A stretch of 64,000 nucleotides of DNA, taken from contig NZ_KZ454943.1 of assembly GCF_002797395.1 (NCBI RefSeq), forward strand, positions 386,724-450,723, given 5' to 3'. This DNA comes from Bacillus solitudinis (GTDB taxonomy: Bacteria; Bacillota; Bacilli; Bacillales; Bacillaceae_D). The position numbers and the translations under genes are program-made. The notes under the pieces are model-generated. The model saw only the letters and a program-made list of their open reading frames with translations, made no database searches and was not told the origin of the DNA. Positions 1-10,354 of the stretch are shown here, piece by piece. The stretch's first letter is position 1. Every line of letters starts with the position of its first letter.

Positions 1-461
1 AAAACTAACTCAATCCCATGTTCATCTACTGTTGATGTAAACAAAACATGATAGCCAATTCCTTCGTAATCGTGCTTGTACTGTTGCATTTCTTCAAATT
101 GCTTTTCATTTAATAGGTCGGTTTTACTTATAACAATTATCGGAACAATGTTGTTTGCTTCAATATGTACAAGAAACTTATCCAATAATAACGTACTAAA
201 ATCAGGTTCCTGAGCAGAAAAAACAAGCAATGCTTGGTCAACATTGGAAATTGGCGGGCGAATGAGTTCATTTTTCCGTTCAAATACCTCTAAAATATAA
301 CCGTCCGTTCGATTTTCTGCTTCAAACTCAACTTCGTCACCAACAAGTGGTTTAATGTTTCTATTTCTAAAATTGCCTCGTCCTCGACATTGAAAAATTC
401 CATTTTCATTTTGCACATAATAAAAACCACTTAAAGCTTTTATAATTAGTCCAGTTGCCAT
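1..461 (-). CDS. rsgA: RsgA (YloQ), ribosome small-subunit-dependent GTPase, N-terminal part
   Basis: This is the 5' part of a gene whose end lies outside the window; about 153 codons are visible. RsgA is a circularly permuted GTPase that helps late 30S maturation. The visible protein has the N-terminal OB-fold (start MATGLIIKALSGFYYV) and then the beginning of the GTPase domain, including NVDQALLVFSAQEPDFS and the G4 motif ISKTDLL, which comes before the P-loop as expected for the permuted family. The ATG at 461 has an AGGAGG ribosome binding site six bases upstream. It lies 63 bp downstream of prkC, in the same order as B. subtilis prpC-prkC-yloQ, and RsgA is a known PrkC-linked gene there. 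The family assignment is solid; the C-terminal zinc-binding part cannot be checked. Confidence 0.93.
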   Translation of the reverse strand, partial: MATGLIIKALSGFYYVQNENGIFQCRGRGNFRNRNIKPLVGDEVEFEAENRTDGYILEVFERKNELIRPPISNVDQALLVFSAQEPDFSTLLLDKFLVHIEANNIVPIIVISKTDLLNEKQFEEMQQYKHDYEGIGYHVLFTSTVDEHGIELV

Positions 462-493
462 GCATGACCTCCTGTATTTTCTCTTCCATCTAG

Positions 494-520
494 AAGGATC
501 TTGGTTAAACCAAGATCCTT
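494..520 (-). other. Intercistronic hairpin between prkC and rsgA
   Basis: A near-perfect inverted repeat (AAGGATCTTGGTT / AACCAAGATCCTT) lies between the prkC stop and the rsgA ribosome binding site. Neither strand has a T-run after it, so it does not look like a standard intrinsic terminator. A processing or mRNA-stability stem inside the operon is more likely. Confidence 0.5.
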
Positions 521-524
521 CCTT

Positions 525-2525
525 CTATTCATACTGGTATTCTTTTGATTGATGAGCTAATTCATTATTTACATACACTTCGAATGAACCATTTTGGCTT
601 TTGCTAACGTGAAGTGGAATGGAGTAAACTTTAGACTCATCGATAGTTTCTTCAATAAATATACTTTCCTCGCCATCGGTTGTTACATCTCGATAAACAA
701 TGAGGATATTATAAGTTTTTCCTGCTTCCCGGTCTTCAGGCTTTACTTCAACTGGCTGATTCACTTGAAAAAGTGTTGTAGGCTCCTCTTCTGGTGGAGG
801 CTCTTCAGCAGGCGGCTCATTTTTTGGACCGTCAGATATAATGACTTTCACGTCTTCTCCTTTTTCTAACATCGTAAATGCTTCAGGAGATTGACGAATG
901 ACTCGTCCTTTTGCTATAGAATCGTGATTCTCTGTTTGGAATTCACCTCTTAAACCAACCTCATTCAAATAATTTTTTGCACTTGCTTCTTCTTCCCCTT
1001 CTAAATTACGGAGACGAATTTGAGGTTCAATACTATATGTTAAATAAATCGTTGTTTCATCTGCAATAACCATCGTTCCTTCTTTAGGATTTTGTGATAA
1101 TACAAGTCCTGGAGCTTGGTCTTCCGTTTCATGTTCAATTAATTCAACCGCGAAATCTAATGATTTTAACATTCTCTCGGCCCGGTCAACCGGTAAACCA
1201 ATGTAATTATCTACTTTAACTTGTTCTTGTCCAGTACTAACATACAAAGTCACTTCTGTATTTTCTTTTACCTTTAACCCTGATTGTGGATATTGACGTA
1301 CCACGTGGTCAGCAGGTACTTCTTCACTTTTGACATCTTGTCGTACAACGACAAGTCTCTGTTCTCTCATTTGCGCTTGTGCCTCTTCAAAGGACAATTC
1401 TAGCACATCAGGAACTTCAACTTCAGCAACTTTAAAGAAATTCGGAAAAACCGTTAGAGCAACAACACTTGAAACAGCTAGTATTAGGAAAACAAGGAGC
1501 GGAATAACCAACCATTTCTTTCGTTTCTTTTTTGGTTTTTTAAAATTACCTTTTTCATCAAAATTTTCTTCTCTTTGATTTTGTGATGGCTGAGCTGCAA
1601 TTGTTTTTTCAATGTCGTTATTTTCAGGAATATGTTTAATAATCGGAATTGCTTTGGTCGCTTCTTCATTGTCATCGATTATCGCAAACGGTTTCTCATG
1701 CAATCTTTCAGGTTCTAGTGCAGTCTCAACATCTTCTTCCATATCCTGAATGGTTTCATAACGTCGCAATGGGTCTTTAACAGTCGCTCGTCGAATGATA
1801 TTTTCAATGCTCTGAGGCAACATTGGCACCATTGCCTTAGCGGAAGGAATCTCATTTTGTAAATGTTTAATCGCTATTGAAACAGCTGTATCTCCTGAAA
1901 AAGGTAACGAACCCGTAACCATTTCAAATAAAACAATTCCCAATGAGTAGATATCTGACTTATACGTAACATGTCCTCCCCGAGCTTGTTCAGGAGATAA
2001 ATAGTGCACCGAACCCATAACTGAATTTGTGTGCGTTATCGTAGCAGAAGACATCGCTCTAGCTATACCAAAATCGGTAACTTTTGCAACCCCTTCTTCT
2101 GAGATTAAAATATTATGAGGTTTAATGTCACGATGAACGATTTGATTAGCATGCGCGTGTGCAAGTGCTGACATCATTTGTTGCAAATAATCTAACGTTT
2201 GCGGAACAGGAAGTGGACCTTGGCTTTGAATCAGTTCTTTTAATGTCTGTCCTTGTACATACTCCATAACAATATAGTATGTATTTCCTTCCTCTCCGAC
2301 ATCGTATATGTTGACAACGTTTGGATGCGCTAAACTTGTTGCCGCTTGCGCTTCACGGCGAAATCTTTTAATAAATTGCTCGTCATCAGAAAACTGTGGC
2401 TGTAACACTTTAACAGCAACATGGCGGTCCAAGATGACATCAAGTGCTTTATACACATTAGCCATTCCCCCGCCACCGATAGTCTCAAGAATTTGGTAAC
2501 GTCCACTAATTCTTTCTCCAATCAT
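525..2525 (-). CDS. prkC: PrkC, PASTA-domain Ser/Thr protein kinase
   Basis: Membrane-bound Hanks-type kinase that senses muropeptides and lipid II; in Bacillus it controls spore germination, stationary-phase physiology and phosphorylation of translation GTPases. Numbered from the ATG at 2525, the N-terminal kinase domain (about 7-275) shows the glycine loop GGGGMANVY, VAVK lysine 39, HRDIKPHN (131-138), DFG (151-153) and a Thr-rich activation loop. A basic stretch and one membrane helix (about 338-360) follow, then three extracellular PASTA repeats (about 370-575) and a small C-terminal domain. A GTG three codons upstream overlaps the prpC stop, but AAAGGTG sits correctly for the ATG, so I prefer 2525. 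It is co-transcribed with prpC and rsgA. Confidence 0.96.
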   Translation of the reverse strand: MIGERISGRYQILETIGGGGMANVYKALDVILDRHVAVKVLQPQFSDDEQFIKRFRREAQAATSLAHPNVVNIYDVGEEGNTYYIVMEYVQGQTLKELIQSQGPLPVPQTLDYLQQMMSALAHAHANQIVHRDIKPHNILISEEGVAKVTDFGIARAMSSATITHTNSVMGSVHYLSPEQARGGHVTYKSDIYSLGIVLFEMVTGSLPFSGDTAVSIAIKHLQNEIPSAKAMVPMLPQSIENIIRRATVKDPLRRYETIQDMEEDVETALEPERLHEKPFAIIDDNEEATKAIPIIKHIPENNDIEKTIAAQPSQNQREENFDEKGNFKKPKKKRKKWLVIPLLVFLILAVSSVVALTVFPNFFKVAEVEVPDVLELSFEEAQAQMREQRLVVVRQDVKSEEVPADHVVRQYPQSGLKVKENTEVTLYVSTGQEQVKVDNYIGLPVDRAERMLKSLDFAVELIEHETEDQAPGLVLSQNPKEGTMVIADETTIYLTYSIEPQIRLRNLEGEEEASAKNYLNEVGLRGEFQTENHDSIAKGRVIRQSPEAFTMLEKGEDVKVIISDGPKNEPPAEEPPPEEEPTTLFQVNQPVEVKPEDREAGKTYNILIVYRDVTTDGEESIFIEETIDESKVYSIPLHVSKSQNGSFEVYVNNELAHQSKEYQYE

Positions 2526-2530
2526 AGGCT

Positions 2531-3280
2531 TCACCTTTTACTCTCGTCTTGATATTGAATGAGTGCGACAGTAATATTATCCTCTCCACCGCGCTCGTTG
2601 GCTAGCCTAATAAAGGAATCTGCTTTATCCTCAAGCGAACCTTCTTCTAGAAGAAGGTGATTCATTTCTTCATTGTTTAGCTTATTTGATAACCCATCAG
2701 AACAAAGCAGAAGTGTTTGTTGCTCCTCTGCCTGAAGGGAGACGACGTCTATTTTAATTTGTTTCTCTGTTCCAAGGGCACGTAAAAGTACATTTTTACG
2801 TGGATGATGCTCAGCCTCTTCTTTAGAAATTTGACCTGTACGTACGAGTTCATGAACAAGTGAATGGTCATCAGTTTTTAAAGAAAAGCCATATTCATTT
2901 ACTAAATAAGCTCGACTATCTCCAACATGTCCAATTGTCACAAAGTCATCTGTGCAAATGGCACCTACAATGGTTGTCCCCATCCCCTGACACTCAGGGT
3001 TGCTTAAAGCATGTTCAAAAAGAGATTGATTAACATGTTCAAACTGTTGAACTATCCATTCCTCTGCTTCCTTGACAGATTGAAGACTTGTAGCTTGATA
3101 CCATGCTTCTTTTAAATGTTTGACCGTCATTGAACTGGCTACATCACCAGCTAAGTGTCCACCCATTCCATCTGCCACAACGGCTAATAGACCAAATTTA
3201 TTAGTAAAGACTCCACCGTTGTCTTCATTATGCGAACGGACAAGCCCTACATCTGTTTTAAACGAAAAATGTTTTTCCAC
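2531..3280 (-). CDS. prpC: PrpC, PP2C-family Ser/Thr phosphatase
   Basis: Mn2+/Mg2+-dependent phosphatase (Stp1/PrpC) that reverses PrkC phosphorylation. The 249-residue protein is a single PP2C domain with the metal-binding acidic residues in place: HNED (E19, D20), VADGMGGH (D37), GDSRAYL (121-126), LCSDGLSN (D195) and GGEDNITV (D234). The length is typical. The start is GTG at 3280, preceded by AGGTGA about seven bases away; this region also holds the rlmN stop. Its own stop lies just upstream of the prkC ATG, so the kinase/phosphatase pair is translationally linked. Confidence 0.96.
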   Translation of the reverse strand: MEKHFSFKTDVGLVRSHNEDNGGVFTNKFGLLAVVADGMGGHLAGDVASSMTVKHLKEAWYQATSLQSVKEAEEWIVQQFEHVNQSLFEHALSNPECQGMGTTIVGAICTDDFVTIGHVGDSRAYLVNEYGFSLKTDDHSLVHELVRTGQISKEEAEHHPRKNVLLRALGTEKQIKIDVVSLQAEEQQTLLLCSDGLSNKLNNEEMNHLLLEEGSLEDKADSFIRLANERGGEDNITVALIQYQDESKR

Positions 3281-3287
3281 TCACATT

Positions 3288-4385
3288 TCACCTCGTCTCT
3301 TCTATTCGTTCCTTGGCACGAAGCTGTCCACAAGCAGCATCGATATCATGCCCCTGTTCACGACGAATCGTTACATTAACATCCCGTTTTTTTAATGTTT
3401 TCTCAAAGGCGAAGATTTGTTCTTTAGGTGTACGAACATAGTCACGCTCTAAGACATAATTGACTGGGATTAAATTCACATGACACTTAATGCCTTTAAT
3501 TAAATCTGCTAACTCATCAGCATGTTCCACTTGGTCATTGACACCGCCAAACAATCCATATTCAAAGGAAACACGCCTACCTGTAGTCTCAATATAATAC
3601 TTTAGCGCCTCCATTAAAGTCGGTAATGGCCAGGCACGGTTTACTGGCATTAGCTTACTTCGAATTACTGAATTTGGAGCATGTAATGATACAGCAAAAT
3701 TAATTTGCATTTTTTCATCCGCAAATTCGTAAATTTTCGGAACAACTCCACTTGTTGATACGGTTATATGACGAGCACCAATATTGAGTCCTTTTTGATG
3801 GTTAATCGTTTTTAGGAATGATAACATTTCTGGGTAATTATCAAAAGGTTCACCAATTCCCATCACGACTACAGAGCTGACTCTCTCATTTGTCTCATCC
3901 ATTGCTCGCTGTGCTTCGAGCACTTGTGCTACGATTTCACCTGCTTCTAAGTTTCGCTTCAATCCACCAAGCGTCGAAGCGCAAAACGTACATCCTAAGC
4001 GACATCCTACTTGGGTCGTAACGCATACACTATTACCATAATCATGACGCATCACGACCGTTTCAATCGAATAGCCATCTATTAATTCGAATAAAAATTT
4101 GACCGTACCATCTGAGGATATTTGTTTTGCAGCTGTTTTTAGCGTATTTATAAAAAAATTCTTCGCTAACTTTATACGTAAATCCTTTGATAAATTAGAC
4201 ATGTCCTCAAAATTAGTCACACGTTTTTGGTAGAGCCAGTCAAAAATTTGAGTGGCTCGAAATTTCGTCTCGCCTTTTTCTTTCAGCCATTGTTGCAATT
4301 CTATTAATTGCAAAGAGTAAATTGAACGACGTGGGTCAGTTTTTGCGAATTTACATTTATGTTTAATTCTTCCACATTGACACAC
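3288..4385 (-). CDS. rlmN: RlmN, 23S rRNA (A2503-C2) / tRNA (A37-C2) methyltransferase
   Basis: Radical-SAM enzyme that methylates C2 of A2503 in 23S rRNA and A37 in some tRNAs. The cluster-binding motif is CxxxCxxC (C128, C132, C135), and the conserved C-terminal Cys lies in DAACGQLR. An N-terminal accessory domain precedes the barrel. The length of 365 residues is normal. The GTG start at 4385 has only a weak ribosome binding site, and the first eleven residues are Cys-rich ([11 protein letters not shown]), which is unusual; the frame offers no better start nearby. It begins 11 bp after the rsmB stop, so it may rely on translational coupling. Confidence 0.94.
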   Translation of the reverse strand: MCQCGRIKHKCKFAKTDPRRSIYSLQLIELQQWLKEKGETKFRATQIFDWLYQKRVTNFEDMSNLSKDLRIKLAKNFFINTLKTAAKQISSDGTVKFLFELIDGYSIETVVMRHDYGNSVCVTTQVGCRLGCTFCASTLGGLKRNLEAGEIVAQVLEAQRAMDETNERVSSVVVMGIGEPFDNYPEMLSFLKTINHQKGLNIGARHITVSTSGVVPKIYEFADEKMQINFAVSLHAPNSVIRSKLMPVNRAWPLPTLMEALKYYIETTGRRVSFEYGLFGGVNDQVEHADELADLIKGIKCHVNLIPVNYVLERDYVRTPKEQIFAFEKTLKKRDVNVTIRREQGHDIDAACGQLRAKERIEETR

Positions 4386-4396
4386 CTTTCGTACGT

Positions 4397-5746
4397 CTAA
4401 TCATTTTTCTTTAGGCAAGCGATAAAGAAACCATCTGTGCCATAATCTTGAGGTAGAATGGTTAACATACCATCTTGGTAACGATTTGATTGTGCAACCC
4501 TTTGAGGCAGACGATTTATTAAAGACTCATCATAACTAAAATGAGAATTTTCACGAACAAATGTCTTTACCGTTTCTTCATTTTCATCTTTATCCACCGT
4601 ACACGTACTATAAACAAGAATACCACCTTTTTTTAAATAAGGTGCAACCGCGTGAAGAATTTCTTGTTGAATTCGTCTAATTGCCTGAACATCATTTTCA
4701 GATTTAGACCATTTAATATCTGGCTTTCTTCTAATTACACCAAACCCAGTACACGGGGCGTCAATTAATATTCGATCAAATTTGTTTTCATTTAATACCG
4801 AATCAAGCTTTCTGGAGTCGGAAACAACGGTTTCAATTATCGATAGTCCAAGTCTATTAGCTGATTCTTTGATTAGTTTGACTTTGTGCTCATGTAAATC
4901 AACAGAAATAAGTTGACCTTGATTATCCATTTGTTCAGCGATATGAGTAGACTTTCCACCAGGAGCAGCACATGCATCTAAGACTACCATCCCTGTTTTT
5001 GCACCTAACGCTCTTCCTACTAACATTGAGCTTTCATCTTGTGGGGTGACAAATCCTTCTTTAAAAACATTTGTCTCAAAAAGATTCCCTTCTTCAATAA
5101 TTAGCGCATCTAGTGAAAGATCACCATGTTTTGCTTTGACCTCTTCATCTTGTAATAAATTAAGGACTTGCTCTGCAGTTGCTTTCGTACGATTGACACG
5201 GACAGTTATTGAAGGAGGAACAAGACTTGCCTCACACATAGCTTCCGCATCATCGAATCCATACTGTTCGATCCATCGCTTAACAAGCCACTCAGGGTGA
5301 CTCGTTTTAAGTGCAAGATAGCGTATCGGATCCTTTTCATCTTCTATAGAAGGAAGACCTTGACGTTGGATGGAACGCAGTACTCCATTAACCATTCCAC
5401 TAATCCCCTTGTGTCCTCTCTTTTTAGCAATATTAACCGCTTCATGAACAATGGCTCGGTCTGGGACCCTATCCAAATAAACAAGCTGATACACTGAAAG
5501 ACGTAATAGAACTTTCACCCAGTCTTCCAATGAATGAAGTCCTTTTTTTATAAATGGCGATAGATAATAATCAAGTGTATCACGACGTTGAATCGTTCCA
5601 TAAACAAGCTCAGTTAAAAGCCCAACATCTCTTCGATCCAATTTCGACTTTCTTACTGTTTGATTCAAAAGAAGGTTACTATATGCTTGATTCTTTTCAA
5701 TTTGTAATAATACATCAACTGCGACATCACGTACTAGTTTATCCAT
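4397..5746 (-). CDS. rsmB: RsmB (Sun), 16S rRNA m5C967 methyltransferase
   Basis: SAM-dependent methyltransferase that makes m5C at position 967 of 16S rRNA. The N-terminal 130 residues form a NusB-like RNA-binding domain. The C-terminal Rossmann domain has the SAM loop [10 protein letters not shown] (257-266), the DAPCTG motif (C332) and the nucleophile motif STC (C382). Both family cysteines are present, and 449 residues is the usual length. Its ATG overlaps the 3' end of fmt by 8 bp, as in the B. subtilis fmt-rsmB order, so it is probably translated by coupling. Confidence 0.95.
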   Translation of the reverse strand: MDKLVRDVAVDVLLQIEKNQAYSNLLLNQTVRKSKLDRRDVGLLTELVYGTIQRRDTLDYYLSPFIKKGLHSLEDWVKVLLRLSVYQLVYLDRVPDRAIVHEAVNIAKKRGHKGISGMVNGVLRSIQRQGLPSIEDEKDPIRYLALKTSHPEWLVKRWIEQYGFDDAEAMCEASLVPPSITVRVNRTKATAEQVLNLLQDEEVKAKHGDLSLDALIIEEGNLFETNVFKEGFVTPQDESSMLVGRALGAKTGMVVLDACAAPGGKSTHIAEQMDNQGQLISVDLHEHKVKLIKESANRLGLSIIETVVSDSRKLDSVLNENKFDRILIDAPCTGFGVIRRKPDIKWSKSENDVQAIRRIQQEILHAVAPYLKKGGILVYSTCTVDKDENEETVKTFVRENSHFSYDESLINRLPQRVAQSNRYQDGMLTILPQDYGTDGFFIACLKKND

Positions 5747-6686
5747 TGGTCACTCCTAGTTTAATTCCAGCTTTAAGATACGATCCTGAACCTCTAAGAA
5801 ACGATTCAACACTCATTCTTTTTTTCCCAGATGGTTGAATATCGACGATTTTAAGAGCGGTTTTATTACCGGTTGCAACAACAAAACCATCTTCTTCAAC
5901 ATTTAAAACCATACCTGGCTCTTTTTCTTCGGAAAGAACGACTTTAGTCGCCCACCAAACTTTGAGAGGCTTTCCATCTAAAATGCTGTAAGCCACTGGC
6001 CATGGGTGAAGACCTCTAATTTGGTTGTATAATGCATCGCCAGGATTCGTCCAATCGATGAGTTCCATTTCACGAGATATGTTTTTAGCGAATGTCACTT
6101 CAGTTTCATTTTGTTTCTGAACAACCACCGTTCCATTTATTAATGCTGGAATTGTTTCCATTAAGAGAGTGGAGCCTACTTGACTTAATTTATCGTGAAG
6201 AGAACCAACATGATCGGTCTCTTCAATTGGTACCTTTACTTGGCTAATTATATCCCCTGCATCGAGCTTTTCGACCATATACATAATTGTCACACCAGTT
6301 TCTTTTTCTCCATCAATAATCGACTGATGAATCGGTGCTCCTCCACGGTATTTCGGTAACAATGATGCATGCACATTAATACATCCAAGCTTCGGAAAAT
6401 CAAGAATTTCTTTTGGTAAAATTTGACCAAAGGCTGCGGTCACAATTAAATCTGGTTTAAATGCTAATACACGAGCAATTTCTTCTTTATTTCGAATTCT
6501 CTCTGGCTGCAAGACAGGAATAGCATGTCTAGTAGCCTCAACCTTCACAGGTGGAGGAGTTAAGATTTTTTTACGTCCTACAGGGCGATCAGGCTGAGTC
6601 ACCACTGCAACGACCTCATATGTTTCAATTAATTTCTCTAACACTGGAACTGAAAAATCAGGTGTTCCCATAAAAACAATTTTCAT
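5739..6686 (-). CDS. fmt: Fmt, methionyl-tRNA formyltransferase
   Basis: Transfers a formyl group from 10-formyl-tetrahydrofolate to initiator Met-tRNA. The N-terminal hydrolase-fold domain has the catalytic Asn104 and His106 in [13 protein letters not shown] and Asp143 in LDAGD; the C-terminal OB-like domain contacts the tRNA. It is 315 residues long, typical of the family. The ATG at 6686 follows a GGCAGGA site. In B. subtilis a peptide deformylase gene (defA) sits directly upstream, but here priA ends only 26 bp away and no deformylase gene is present. Confidence 0.96.
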   Translation of the reverse strand: MKIVFMGTPDFSVPVLEKLIETYEVVAVVTQPDRPVGRKKILTPPPVKVEATRHAIPVLQPERIRNKEEIARVLAFKPDLIVTAAFGQILPKEILDFPKLGCINVHASLLPKYRGGAPIHQSIIDGEKETGVTIMYMVEKLDAGDIISQVKVPIEETDHVGSLHDKLSQVGSTLLMETIPALINGTVVVQKQNETEVTFAKNISREMELIDWTNPGDALYNQIRGLHPWPVAYSILDGKPLKVWWATKVVLSEEKEPGMVLNVEEDGFVVATGNKTALKIVDIQPSGKKRMSVESFLRGSGSYLKAGIKLGVTNG

Positions 6687-6712
6687 TAGATTCCTGCCTT
6701 TCTATCACGATC

Positions 6713-9118
6713 TTACATAAACAAATATGGATTTAAATCTATGCCTATTTGAAGGTCTCCTTGGTTCATTTCACGGATATAATGTTGTTGAATGTCACGT
6801 AAAACCTTCGTTAACCTTGGTTCATTTTTGTATTTTATCATGCATTGATAGCGATATCTATCTTTTATCCGGGCAATTGGGGAGACAACCGGGCCTAAAA
6901 TCATCGTATTTTCGGAGAGCTCAGCCTTTAAAAAAGAAACGATTTTCTCGGTGACTGTAATAACCTTTGTTAACTCAGGATGACTGACATTGATGAGACT
7001 CATATAAAAATAAGGAGGATATCCCGCCTTTTTTCTTTGTGACATTTCCAATTGAAAATAATGTTGATAATCATGTGATTTAACTAAGTCAATGCTATAG
7101 TGCTCTGGTGTGTATGTTTGAATGACCACCTCACCAAGTAACTCATGACGCCCCGCTCGTCCACTCACTTGTTCCAAAAGCTGAAATGTTCGCTCTGCTG
7201 AACGAAAATCAGGTAAATGTAACATTGAATCTGCTGCCAGCACTCCTACAAGTGTAATTTTTGGAAAATCTAATCCCTTTGCGATCATTTGAGTCCCGAG
7301 TAAAATATCAGCCTCGCCATTTCCAAAGGCAGTTAACAATTTTTCATGAGAACCTTTACGTCTCGTCGTATCGACATCCATTCGTATGACTCGCGCTTCT
7401 GGAAGAATACGAGTTAGCTCCTCCTCGACCTTTTGTGTACCCGACCCAAAAAAACGGATATGCTCACTTTCACATGACTGACACGTTTTTGGCATAGGCT
7501 CTTCATGACCGCAATAATGACATTTTAACGAATGATGGCTACGATGATATGTGTAAGAAATATCACAATGGTCACATGTTGCGACATAGCCACAGTCTCG
7601 GCACATAACAAAGGTGGAATACCCCCGTCGATTTAAAAACAAAACACTTTGTTCACCTCGTTCTAGCCGCTCTTTAAGTTTATCAAGTAATGACCTTGAG
7701 AACATCGAGCGATTTCCTAAACGAAGTTCTTCTCGCATATCAACAATTTCGACCTCAGGCATTGGTCGATTATTTACTCTTTCAGACAATGGTAAAAGTG
7801 TATATACATTTTTCTGGGCCCTGGCAAAGGATTCTAAAGAAGGTGTAGCACTTCCTAAGATGACCGGACAATCATGATGGGCTCCTCGATAAATTGCTAC
7901 TTCTCGTGCATGATAGCGTGGATTTTCTTCCTGCTTATAACTCGCTTCATGCTCCTCATCAATGATGATAATACCAAGATTCGTAAATGGAGCAAAAATC
8001 GCTGATCGAGCGCCAACGACCACTTTTACTTCGCCACGTCGTATTTTTCGCCACTCATCATACTTTTCTCCCATCGATAATCCAGAATGGAGTACAGCTA
8101 CCATTGAACCGAATCGCCCTTTAAAGCGCTCGACCATTTGGGGTGTTAAGGAGATTTCTGGAACGAGAACAATTGCCTCTCGTCCATTTTTTAAGGATTC
8201 TGCTATTGCTTGTAAATAGATTTCAGTTTTCCCACTTCCTGTTACCCCATGTAATAGAAAAGCTTCATGATGCTTACTCGCGAGTGAGCCCAGAATTGGA
8301 TCAATTACCGCCTGTTGTTTTTCTGTTAAGACAAGCGGTTCGGTTTGGGGGTGCTTTTTCCCTTGGAGAGGATCGCGATAGACCTCCTCATCACTTTCTA
8401 TTAGAAGTCCTGTCGCTAACAATGGTTTTAATGTCGCCCTAGTGGTTCCCAGTTGCTCAAGTAATTCCATCGATTTAATGGGATGGTTCTGTTTATACAA
8501 AAACGAAAGAACTTCACGTTGCTTCATAGCACGTTCAGACACTTGCTCGAGTATACTTACTAAATCTCCGTCTTTATTAGACAGCTGAATAACTTTTTCC
8601 GTTTTCTTTCGTCCCTTTTCTGTTACTTGGTACATGATTTCCAATAACCCTTTTTCAATATCTTTTTGTACGGTCTTTACCAGATGGGTCTGAGAAAACA
8701 TTTCCCAACTAACAACTTGCTGGTCCGAAAAAAAAGATTGCAATTCAGTTGCTAGTTCCGAGTGATTAGCAACTAAATGAATTTCTTTTTTCACTTTCGT
8801 CTTTAAAGCTGCTGGTAGCATGACTTGATATGCCGAAACTTTAAAGCAAAGCGTTTTTTCAGTTAACCATTCACCGACGGATAGTAGTTCTTTTGTTAAA
8901 ACGGGGATGACGTCAAGAACATCATCAATTGATTTTAACTTTTCTACTGCGGTTGCTTGTTCAAGAGCCACGACAAATCCTTGAATTTTTCTCGGTCCAA
9001 ATGGGACAATCACTCTCATCCCTTCTCGAATAAATCCTTCCCATCTATTTGGAATTAAATAGTCAAACATCCGGTCGGTTTGCGAGGTAGGTACATCAAC
9101 AACTACCTTCGCAATCAT
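6713..9118 (-). CDS. priA: PriA, primosomal replication-restart helicase
   Basis: 3'-5' superfamily 2 DNA helicase that recognises stalled forks and reloads the replicative helicase. The N-terminal 3'-DNA-binding domain comes first, then the Walker A motif GVTGSGKT (291-298), the DEEH Walker B box, and a zinc-binding insertion with four CxxC pairs (CRDC, CDHC, CHYC, CQSC). Helicase motifs V and VI (GTQMIAKGLDFP, QVSGRAGR) follow. The length of 801 residues matches Bacillus PriA. The ATG overlaps the coaBC stop (ATGA). Confidence 0.97.
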   Translation of the reverse strand: MIAKVVVDVPTSQTDRMFDYLIPNRWEGFIREGMRVIVPFGPRKIQGFVVALEQATAVEKLKSIDDVLDVIPVLTKELLSVGEWLTEKTLCFKVSAYQVMLPAALKTKVKKEIHLVANHSELATELQSFFSDQQVVSWEMFSQTHLVKTVQKDIEKGLLEIMYQVTEKGRKKTEKVIQLSNKDGDLVSILEQVSERAMKQREVLSFLYKQNHPIKSMELLEQLGTTRATLKPLLATGLLIESDEEVYRDPLQGKKHPQTEPLVLTEKQQAVIDPILGSLASKHHEAFLLHGVTGSGKTEIYLQAIAESLKNGREAIVLVPEISLTPQMVERFKGRFGSMVAVLHSGLSMGEKYDEWRKIRRGEVKVVVGARSAIFAPFTNLGIIIIDEEHEASYKQEENPRYHAREVAIYRGAHHDCPVILGSATPSLESFARAQKNVYTLLPLSERVNNRPMPEVEIVDMREELRLGNRSMFSRSLLDKLKERLERGEQSVLFLNRRGYSTFVMCRDCGYVATCDHCDISYTYHRSHHSLKCHYCGHEEPMPKTCQSCESEHIRFFGSGTQKVEEELTRILPEARVIRMDVDTTRRKGSHEKLLTAFGNGEADILLGTQMIAKGLDFPKITLVGVLAADSMLHLPDFRSAERTFQLLEQVSGRAGRHELLGEVVIQTYTPEHYSIDLVKSHDYQHYFQLEMSQRKKAGYPPYFYMSLINVSHPELTKVITVTEKIVSFLKAELSENTMILGPVVSPIARIKDRYRYQCMIKYKNEPRLTKVLRDIQQHYIREMNQGDLQIGIDLNPYLFM

Positions 9119-10326
9119 ACCAACTTATTCCTCTCTATAAATGCCTGTATTTCTTCTAATATCTTAATAGCAACCTCCTCTTTTGAAAGTTGAGGATATT
9201 CATATTTTTGCTTATCTTTTGTAAATATTGTCACGATATTAGTGTCCCCTTTAAATCCAGCACCTTCAACAGAGATATTATTAGCTACGATTAAATCAAG
9301 ATTTTTCTTCTCTAGTTTCTCTAACGCATAGCGTTCAAGATGTTCTGATTCTGCTGCAAAGCCAACAAGAATTTGTTTGTTCTTCTTCTCACCAAGTGTC
9401 TTTAGGATATCAATCGTTCTCTCCATCTCTATCTTCCAAACACCCGGTTGTTTTTTTCGTTTTTGGTCAAATATTTCTTTCGGTCGATAATCAGCTACTG
9501 CCGCAGACTTAATAACAACATCAGCTTCGTCATAAATTTTTAAAACCGCTTCATACATCTCTTGCGCTGTTAAAATAGATATTACATTGACCCCAACAGG
9601 AGGCGGTAGTTGAACAGGGCCAGAAATGAGTGTTACCTTAGCTCCTTTTTTCTTAGCTGCATTTGCAAGTGCATAACCCATTTTACCTGATGAATAATTT
9701 GTAAAAAACCGGACAGGGTCAATATTCTCTTGTGTCGGACCTGCCGTGATGACTATATGTTTCCCCTCGAACACGTTATCAATTGGGATAAAAAGTTCGT
9801 TAAGTGCATGAATTATCTGTTCTGGTTCAGCTAGACGTCCTTTTCCGGTCCATCCACATGCCAAAAACCCATCTTCACTATCAATAAATACATACCCATA
9901 CTCTTGCAATATTTTCATATTTTTTTGGACCGCTGGGTGATTGTACATGTTAACATTCATAGCTGGAGCAATAAAAATCGGGGCTTTTGTAGCGAGTAGC
10001 GTCGTTGTTAACATATCATCAGCGATACCGCTTGCTAGTTTAGCCATAATATTTGCTGTAGCTGGGACAACAACCACGACATCAGCCCAGTCAGCTAAAT
10101 CTATATGAGCAATTTTCTCGGGGTTCGGTTCAACAAATGTACAATCATAGACTGGTTGTCGAGATAACGCTTGAAACGTTAACGGTGTAATAAACTCCTT
10201 TGCTGACTCGGTCATAATAACCCGAACATTGGCTCCTTCTTGAACAAGCTTACTCGTTAAAGCTGCGGCCTTAAATGCAGCAATTCCTCCGCTCACACAT
10301 AGCAATAAATTCTTCTCCTGAAGCAC
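9115..10326 (-). CDS. coaBC: CoaBC, phosphopantothenoylcysteine synthetase/decarboxylase
   Basis: Bifunctional coenzyme A enzyme (Dfp). The N-terminal flavin-dependent decarboxylase (CoaC) starts with LLLCVSGGIAAFKA and contains PAMNVNM and the ACGWTGKGRL segment with the catalytic Cys. The C-terminal CTP-dependent synthetase (CoaB) has ITAGPTQENIDPVRF, NYSSGKMG and AAVADYRP. I chose the GTG at 10326 (403 residues) because AAAGGTGGGAG precedes it and it matches family length. A longer frame begins at an ATG at 10380, but that codon lies in the loop of a terminator-like hairpin and has no ribosome binding site. The gene overlaps priA by four bases. Confidence 0.95.
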   Translation of the reverse strand: MLQEKNLLLCVSGGIAAFKAAALTSKLVQEGANVRVIMTESAKEFITPLTFQALSRQPVYDCTFVEPNPEKIAHIDLADWADVVVVVPATANIMAKLASGIADDMLTTTLLATKAPIFIAPAMNVNMYNHPAVQKNMKILQEYGYVFIDSEDGFLACGWTGKGRLAEPEQIIHALNELFIPIDNVFEGKHIVITAGPTQENIDPVRFFTNYSSGKMGYALANAAKKKGAKVTLISGPVQLPPPVGVNVISILTAQEMYEAVLKIYDEADVVIKSAAVADYRPKEIFDQKRKKQPGVWKIEMERTIDILKTLGEKKNKQILVGFAAESEHLERYALEKLEKKNLDLIVANNISVEGAGFKGDTNIVTIFTKDKQKYEYPQLSKEEVAIKILEEIQAFIERNKLV

Positions 10327-10354
10327 GATCTCTCCCACCTTTTCAAGGGTATGT

